Below, one piece after another: positions 42,243 to 46,709 of a stretch of DNA of 46,709 bases. Source of the stretch: Verrucomicrobiales bacterium (GTDB lineage Bacteria; Verrucomicrobiota; Verrucomicrobiia; Verrucomicrobiales; DEV007). Every line of letters starts with the position of its first letter. Within the stretch, counting starts at the first letter, position 1. The translations under genes and the position numbers were made by a program. The DNA is taken from contig JARGOP010000020.1 in the NCBI GenBank assembly GCA_029233965.1, positions 1-46,709 on the forward strand, in the 5' to 3' direction. Under the pieces are notes generated by a model. The model ran no database searches. It was not told the DNA's origin and was given only the letters and a program-made list of their open reading frames with translations.

Positions 42243-42928
42243 AAATTGCCTGTCTTCAAAATTTCGCTGCGGAAGGGCCCGCCCGCATCGCCGGTTGGGC
42301 GGAGAATCGGGGGCACAGCCTGACAGGATTCATCGCGAGGGAGGATCTCGGGATAGATGCAGGGGACTACGACGCGTTTGTCATCATGGGAGGTCCCATG
42401 AGCGCCAATGATGCGGATGAGAATCCTGACGTCGCCCGAGCATTGAGTCTCGTACGGGCGTTCATGGATTCGGGGAAGCCGGTTCTCGGAGTTTGCCTCG
42501 GTGCCCAGATGATGGCGATTGCGATCGGCGGCAAAGTCGTCCCGGGGACTCAGGCTGAAATCGGCTGGTTTCCGGTTTTCAAGACCCGGGAAACGGGGCA
42601 TCTCCTCGATGAATTCCCGCCGGAGATGACGGTCTTCCATTGGCATGGCGAGCAGATTCAGCTACCGCCCGGGGCAAAGCTTCTCGCTTCCTCGCGAATC
42701 TGCCCGGTGCAGGTTTTTCAATGGGGTTCGAATTGCCTGGGCTTGCAATGCCATCTTGAAGTGAGTGAAGAATCGCTCACGGATTTTCTCCGTGTTTTTG
42801 CCGATGAAGTGGAAGAGGGTGGCGCTGCCGTCCAGTCGTCAATGGAGATGATGGAAGGCTATTCCACCCATGGTGATGAAGGGGAGAGGATCCTGTATCG
42901 AATCCTCGATCGTTGGATCGAAGGTTGA
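42239..42928 (+). CDS. Class I glutamine amidotransferase-like protein
   Basis: A 229-residue cytoplasmic protein with the type 1 glutamine amidotransferase fold. The triad is complete: nucleophile Cys86 in VLGVCLGAQMMAIAIGG, and His172 and Glu174 in LQCHLEVSEE. FVIMGGPMSANDADENP and VFHWHGEQIQLPPGA are the other family marks, as in GMP-synthase-type and gamma-glutamyl-hydrolase-like amidotransferases that act alone. Its acceptor is unknown. The start ATG at 42239 overlaps the stop of the permuted SGNH gene (ATGA); the open frame begins earlier at 41996 but lies inside that gene and is not used. It is the only non-secreted member of the four-gene run. Confidence 0.88.
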   Translation: MKIACLQNFAAEGPARIAGWAENRGHSLTGFIAREDLGIDAGDYDAFVIMGGPMSANDADENPDVARALSLVRAFMDSGKPVLGVCLGAQMMAIAIGGKVVPGTQAEIGWFPVFKTRETGHLLDEFPPEMTVFHWHGEQIQLPPGAKLLASSRICPVQVFQWGSNCLGLQCHLEVSEESLTDFLRVFADEVEEGGAAVQSSMEMMEGYSTHGDEGERILYRILDRWIEG

Positions 42929-43004
42929 GCCGACAGGTTTGCGTCCGGGAAGAGAACGGATCGGGCATTGACATCTTCGAGGTGAAAGGGCAAGCCATGG
43001 GGTC

Positions 43005-44450
43005 ATGACTTTGCGCTTCTTCCTCTGTTTCATTGCCTCCGGCTTTTTCCTTCTTTCGCCCTCGCAGGCGGAGGAGAAATACAATGTTCTCTTCATCGCG
43101 GCCGATGATATGAACAACGATCTGAGTGCCTTCGGGAATGCACAGGTCAAGACACCGAACCTCGAACGGCTCGCCAAGATGGGGGTGCGGTTTGACCGTG
43201 CCTATTGTCAGCAGCCTCTCTGTGGACCGAGCCGGGCGAGCCTCATGACCGGTCTTCGCCCCGACACGCTCGACATGCACACCCTCGCCCATGAGCTGCG
43301 CGAGAAGAATCCCAATGTGGTGACGCTGGGGCAACTCTTTCGCCAAAATGGATATTTCTCCGCGCGGGCCGGAAAAATTTATCACTACGGCAACCCCGGT
43401 ATGATCGGAACGGACGCGAATGACGATCCGGAAACCTGGGACGAGCGCTACAATCCGGCCGGGATCGATAAGCTGCAGGAGGAAAAAATTATCCGCTACG
43501 GCCCTAACCGGAAACCAAGAAAAGATCAGCTGGGAATTTCGATGGCGTGGTGGGATCCGGTGAGCGAAGATGAAGAGCACACCGATGGCATGGTCGCGGA
43601 CAAGATCGTGGAACTGATCGGGAAAAAGAAAGACGAACCGTTTTTCCTCGCGGCTGGTTTTTTCAATCCGCATTGCCCCTACGTGGCCCCGAAGCGCTAC
43701 TTCGATCTCTACCCACTCGACGAGATCACGATGCCGGATCTCGAAGAGGCGAAGGCCGACCTCACTGACGTCCCGCCCATGGCCGTTCAGCGTGACACGA
43801 AACACTGGCCCTACTACTTTGATAAAGTGAGTCTTGAAGAGGCACGCCGCTGCAAGCAGGCCTACTATGCCTGTAACTCCTTCGTTGATGCTCTTGTCGG
43901 GAAGCTCCTCGATGCCCTGGAGGAGAATGATTTGCTTGACAAGACCATCATCGTCTTCTGGTCGGATCACGGGTATTTCCTTGGTGAAAAGGGGCTTTGG
44001 TACAAGCGGAAGGCTTTCGAGCGCTCCGCGAAAATGCCCTTGATCATTGCTGCTCCCGGGTTGGCAGCGGGGAAGGCGACGACGCTTCCTGTCGAACTTC
44101 TTGATCTCTACCCGACACTTGCGGATCTCTGCGGATTGACGCCGCCCTCAAATCTCGAAGGCGCTTCGCTTCGTCCGCTTCTGGAGGACCCTGACACAGC
44201 CGTATGGACCAAGCCGGCCGTGACTCAGATTTGGCACAGCCCGACGGCGTGGGGCTATTCGCTGCGGACGGAGCGCTGGCGATACACTGAGTGGCTTGAG
44301 GGGGAAGCCGGTCTTGAACTTTACGATCACAACCATGATCCTGAAGAGATCACGAACCTCGCCAGCGACCCCGGGAAAGCGGATTTGATGAGGAATCTCT
44401 CGGCGCAGCTGAAGCCCTTCGTGCAGCTGAAAGATCACAAACGCCAGTGA
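43005..44450 (+). CDS. Secreted sulfatase (iduronate-2-sulfatase-like, Cys-type)
   Basis: A signal peptide (1-22) precedes IAADDMNNDLSAFG (Asp34, Asp35), the activation motif Cys73-Gly-Pro-Ser-Arg77 in CQQPLCGPSRASLMTGLRPDT, AGKIYHYG, and WSDHGYFLGEKGLWYKR. The CxPSR form, the AGKIxH block and the SDHGxxLGE block are those of iduronate-2-sulfatase-like proteins, the same subgroup as the sulfatase module at 10818-13898 but without extra domains. At 481 residues it is complete. It is followed after a single base by another sulfatase gene, so the two are certainly cotranscribed. The substrate is not provable, although 2-O-sulfated uronic acids are typical for this subgroup. Confidence 0.9.
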   Translation: MTLRFFLCFIASGFFLLSPSQAEEKYNVLFIAADDMNNDLSAFGNAQVKTPNLERLAKMGVRFDRAYCQQPLCGPSRASLMTGLRPDTLDMHTLAHELREKNPNVVTLGQLFRQNGYFSARAGKIYHYGNPGMIGTDANDDPETWDERYNPAGIDKLQEEKIIRYGPNRKPRKDQLGISMAWWDPVSEDEEHTDGMVADKIVELIGKKKDEPFFLAAGFFNPHCPYVAPKRYFDLYPLDEITMPDLEEAKADLTDVPPMAVQRDTKHWPYYFDKVSLEEARRCKQAYYACNSFVDALVGKLLDALEENDLLDKTIIVFWSDHGYFLGEKGLWYKRKAFERSAKMPLIIAAPGLAAGKATTLPVELLDLYPTLADLCGLTPPSNLEGASLRPLLEDPDTAVWTKPAVTQIWHSPTAWGYSLRTERWRYTEWLEGEAGLELYDHNHDPEEITNLASDPGKADLMRNLSAQLKPFVQLKDHKRQ

Positions 44451-44451
44451 G

Positions 44452-45822
44452 ATGAAATCGTTTTCCGTCCTTCTCATCATCGTGGGATTTTCCGCCTTTG
44501 CCGCGGCCGCTGAGAGACCTAACATCTTGCTCATTATGGCTGACGATCTCGGGATCGAAGGGCTGAGTTGCTACGGTTCGGAATCCTATGAGACACCGAA
44601 TCTGGATCGCCTTGCTGCGGAGGGGATCCGCTACACTCACGCCTATTCCCAGCCGCTCTGCACCCCGACGCGGGTGCAGATCATGACGGGAAAATACAAT
44701 CATCGGAACTGGCTTTATTTCGGAATTCTCGATCCGGCTGAAAGGACCTTCGGGCATCTCATGCAGGATGCCGGCTATGAAACGGCGATCGCGGGGAAGT
44801 GGCAGTTGCAGTCCTACGATCCGCCGGATTACCCCAATGCGGAGCGGCGTCGCGGAACGGGGATGAAGGTGGCGGATGCGGGATTCGATGAGTGGTCGCT
44901 CTACCACGCCTGGAACACGGAGGACAAAGGCTCCCGCTACGGGAATCCCAGTTTTGAACGCAATGGCGAGCTGGTGGGACCGCTCGACGGCGAGTATGGA
45001 CCGGACACGTCGGTTGATTTCCTCCTCGATTTCATGACGCGTGAACGGGAGAAGCCTTTCTTCGCCTACTTTGCGATGGCCTTGCCGCATTGGCCGGTGA
45101 ATCCCACGCCGGACTCGGAGGAGTGGGCTGATCCGTCGAAACGGCTCGAAGAGAGTGATCACTACTTCCCTGATATGGTTCACTACATGGACAAAGTCGT
45201 CGGCCAACTCGCGGATGGCCTCGCCGAAGCGGGACTGAGGGAGAAGACGCTGATTCTCTTTTACAGCGACAACGGAACGGACACGAAGGTGACCTCTCAG
45301 TTTCGCGGGGAAGCGATTCAGGGAGGAAAAGCATCGCCCTTGCAGACCGGGATCCGCGTTCCGCTCATTGCGCGTTGGTCAGGGAAGATTGAGCCGCGCC
45401 GGATTTGTGATGACCTCATCGATGCGTCCGATTTTCTGCCGACACTGGCAGAGCTGGCGGGAATCGAAATTCCCGGCGACTGGCCCATCGACGGAGTGAG
45501 CTTCGTGCCGTCCTTTTTCGGGGAAAATGCGAAAGCACGTGAGGCTTCCTTTTTCTGGTATGATCCCCGTCCGGGCTGGGACAAGGAGAAGTTCAGTCGT
45601 CACATCTTTGCACTCGATCAGGACTACAAGTTGTTTTCCGACGGCCGGCTCTTCGATATTTCCGGCGATGGCTTCAAAGAAATTTTGATTCAAGGTGAAC
45701 TCAGTCCGGAGGCCCTCGCCGCGAAGTCCAGGCTCCAGGCGTTGATTGATGAAAACCTTTCCGGACCGATGTCGGCGAATGCGAAAATCGAAGTTGATGC
45801 CTTTGGGGATCCGGTCCCGTAG
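44452..45822 (+). CDS. Secreted sulfatase (arylsulfatase family, Cys-type)
   Basis: A signal peptide (1-20) is followed by IMADDLGIEGLSCYG (Asp31, Asp32), the activation motif Cys70-Thr-Pro-Thr-Arg74 in YSQPLCTPTRVQIMTGKYN, AGKWQLQ in place of the more usual GKWHLG, and FYSDNGTDTKVTS. The Gln replacing His after the conserved Lys-Trp is a deviation in an active-site block and may change substrate or activity. It begins one base after the stop of the preceding sulfatase. The gene is convergent with the GntR regulator, 15 bases beyond its stop. At 456 residues it has normal length. Confidence 0.9.
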   Translation: MKSFSVLLIIVGFSAFAAAAERPNILLIMADDLGIEGLSCYGSESYETPNLDRLAAEGIRYTHAYSQPLCTPTRVQIMTGKYNHRNWLYFGILDPAERTFGHLMQDAGYETAIAGKWQLQSYDPPDYPNAERRRGTGMKVADAGFDEWSLYHAWNTEDKGSRYGNPSFERNGELVGPLDGEYGPDTSVDFLLDFMTREREKPFFAYFAMALPHWPVNPTPDSEEWADPSKRLEESDHYFPDMVHYMDKVVGQLADGLAEAGLREKTLILFYSDNGTDTKVTSQFRGEAIQGGKASPLQTGIRVPLIARWSGKIEPRRICDDLIDASDFLPTLAELAGIEIPGDWPIDGVSFVPSFFGENAKAREASFFWYDPRPGWDKEKFSRHIFALDQDYKLFSDGRLFDISGDGFKEILIQGELSPEALAAKSRLQALIDENLSGPMSANAKIEVDAFGDPVP

Positions 45823-45837
45823 GGCGTTGTCCGAACT

Positions 45838-46509
45838 TCAGTGATTCCTGATTTCCAGCATTGCGGCAATGGCCGAATCAGAGGCCTGCCGGAGGTGGTC
45901 TCTCATTGCCTTGGCGGCAGTGTCAGGGTTTCGTTGGCGGAGCGCGCGGAGGATCTCAAGGTGCTCGTCGGCAGAGGCGGAATGGATATCATGAGTCCGT
46001 GCCCCGACGATCTCCCGCATTGTCTGCACGAGGGTTGAGTAGCGGGCAATCTCGGCGGCGAGGCGACGATTCCCGGAGCATTCGGCAATGAGAAGGTGGA
46101 GTTTTTGATCGAATTTCCAGTTCAGGTCGGTGCCCCCGGAGCTTTGGATTTCTTCAAACGCCTCGATGAGAGACTCCACTTCTTCCGCAGCGATCTGTGA
46201 AGCCGCGAGTCTCGTCGCCTCCACTTCGAGGAGGGATCGCACCGCATAGATTTCACGGAGATCCTCTTCGCCGAAAGGATGGATGATAGCGCCGCAGTTT
46301 CGCCGCAACTCAACCAAACCGAGGGCCTGAAGATCGAGCAGGGCCTCGCGAACCGGGGTGCGGCTCACGCCGAAGGCATCCGCGCCCAGAGATTCCGTGA
46401 ATCGATCACCTCCGTGCCACTTTCCTTCGAGCAGTCCTTCGAGCAGTCCGCGCACGACTTTTGCCTTGCTTGCAGAGCGGTTCGCTGGCGTGATAGCGGT
46501 GAGTGACAT
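45838..46509 (-). CDS. GntR-family transcriptional regulator, FCD (FadR-type) domain
   Basis: A 223-residue regulator with an N-terminal winged helix-turn-helix (about 15-80: RFTESLGADAFGVSRTPVREALLDLQALGLVELRR, the signature of GntR proteins) and a C-terminal helical FCD effector-binding domain (about 90-215; LREIYAVRSLLEVEATRLAA, LNWKFDQKLHLLIAECSGNRRL and ADEHLEILRALRQRN carry the metal/ligand-binding Asp and His positions). Such proteins usually repress genes for organic-acid or sugar-acid use until a metabolite binds. It is divergent from the cytochrome-like gene at 46582, and a perfect palindrome typical of this family lies between them, so it probably controls that gene and itself. Confidence 0.92.
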   Translation of the reverse strand: MSLTAITPANRSASKAKVVRGLLEGLLEGKWHGGDRFTESLGADAFGVSRTPVREALLDLQALGLVELRRNCGAIIHPFGEEDLREIYAVRSLLEVEATRLAASQIAAEEVESLIEAFEEIQSSGGTDLNWKFDQKLHLLIAECSGNRRLAAEIARYSTLVQTMREIVGARTHDIHSASADEHLEILRALRQRNPDTAAKAMRDHLRQASDSAIAAMLEIRNH

Positions 46510-46523
46510 GGCGGACTTCCGTT

Positions 46524-46535
46524 ATTGTATACAAT
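46524..46535. promoter_or_regulatory. Putative GntR/FCD operator (ATTGTATACAAT)
   Basis: A perfect 12-base palindrome with a TTGTATACAA core lies 14 bases upstream of the regulator's ATG and 46 bases upstream of the divergent gene's ATG. FCD-type GntR regulators commonly bind such TNGTNNACNA half-site palindromes. Position between the two divergent starts supports control of both genes. Assigned by pattern only. Confidence 0.6.
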
Positions 46536-46581
46536 CTGATTCGGGGTCACCTTAGCGGTGCAGAGAAGACTTGGCAAGCCG

Positions 46582-46709
46582 ATGAAATTTCAAAACACCA
46601 CTCATGCGATCTGGCTGGCGATGTTCACGCTGGCAGGCAATGCCTATGCCGCCCCGGTCGATTTCGTTCGGGATATTCAGCCGGTTTTGGAGAAGAAATG
46701 TCTGAGCTG
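46582..46709 (+). CDS. Cytochrome-like PSCyt1-type (DUF1549/DUF1553-family) protein, 3' end missing
   Basis: Only the first 42 codons fall in the window. They give a signal peptide (MKFQNTTHAIWLAMFTLAGNAYA) and the start of the mature protein, PVDFVRDIQPVLEKKCLS, which continues into a predicted cysteine. VDFxRDIQPIL followed by CxxCH is the N-terminal pattern of the large planctomycete/verrucomicrobial PSCyt1 proteins that carry DUF1549 and DUF1553 domains and usually neighbour sulfatases. The heme motif itself lies beyond the end. The gene is divergent from the GntR regulator with the putative operator between them. The exact domain make-up cannot be judged from this fragment. Confidence 0.75.
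   Translation, partial: MKFQNTTHAIWLAMFTLAGNAYAAPVDFVRDIQPVLEKKCLS

Noticed and set aside
42777-43970. Long minus-strand open frame across the amidotransferase/sulfatase junction
   Set aside because: It covers parts of two well-supported plus-strand genes and the gap between them, and has no recognisable protein features.
46424-46447. Perfect tandem 12-base duplication in the GntR gene (Gly-Leu-Leu-Glu twice)
   Set aside because: The spacing of the helix-turn-helix region is normal for the family, so the repeat is not an insertion and probably has no effect.

Overview
The window reads as chromosomal DNA of a member of the Planctomycetes-Verrucomicrobia-Chlamydiae group, most likely a marine or aquatic Verrucomicrobiota. 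This is inferred from content, not from a marker gene. It holds eight secreted sulfatases, a PVC-type membrane-bound dehydrogenase with a C-terminal c-type heme domain, a DUF1080 protein, a ThuA-like protein, Tat-exported sugar isomerase/epimerase-like TIM barrels, an SHD1-domain protein, and the start of a protein that looks like the PSCyt1 (cytochrome-like) family. Most starts lack a strong Shine-Dalgarno sequence. Many neighbouring genes are coupled by 4-base ATGA stop/start overlaps. No rRNA, tRNA, CRISPR array, IS element or phage gene was seen.

Layout. 1-7.5 kb: an SHD1 protein (minus), then a GH18 chitinase-like enzyme, the heme/HEAT dehydrogenase, a sulfatase and SelO. 7.5-10.6 kb (minus): a lipoprotein hydrolase, MsrA and a polytopic membrane protein. 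10.8-17.5 kb: a three-module sulfatase/LamG-like/GH43-like fusion, a PAP2 phosphatase, small proteins, a ThuA-like protein and a parvulin chaperone. 17.7-25.2 kb: sulfatases flank a coupled minus-strand group (esterase, spermidine-synthase-like methyltransferase, DUF1080, Gfo/Idh/MocA) and a peroxiredoxin. 25.3-37.4 kb: RNase R, two more sulfatases, two TIM barrels, a degenerate filamentous-haemagglutinin gene, PdxA and a methyltransferase. 37.5-45.8 kb (plus): a PQQ-type propeller protein, a tightly coupled four-gene run (TIM barrel, SGNH-like, permuted SGNH, glutamine amidotransferase) and two sulfatases. The right end has a divergent GntR/FCD regulator with a likely operator and the start of the cytochrome-like gene.

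The central discovery is two probable selenoprotein genes. In msrA (8490-9215, minus) and in a periplasmic peroxiredoxin (23107-23640, plus), an in-frame TGA sits exactly at the catalytic cysteine codon. The family sequence continues in the same frame on the far side of the TGA, and a bacterial SECIS-like hairpin with a loop G follows 21 or 23 nucleotides later. Conventional annotation would split or truncate both genes. Selenocysteine machinery is not in this window and is predicted elsewhere in the genome.

A second unusual gene is a small secreted SGNH hydrolase (41514-42242) whose catalytic GDS block lies at the C-terminus after blocks II, III and V, as in a circular permutation.

Functionally most of the window looks like extracytoplasmic breakdown of sulfated, esterified glycans: sulfatases, glycosidases, an esterase, SGNH enzymes, and oxidoreductase/DUF1080/TIM-barrel sugar chemistry. 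Oxidative-damage repair (MsrA, peroxiredoxin, SelO) is interspersed.
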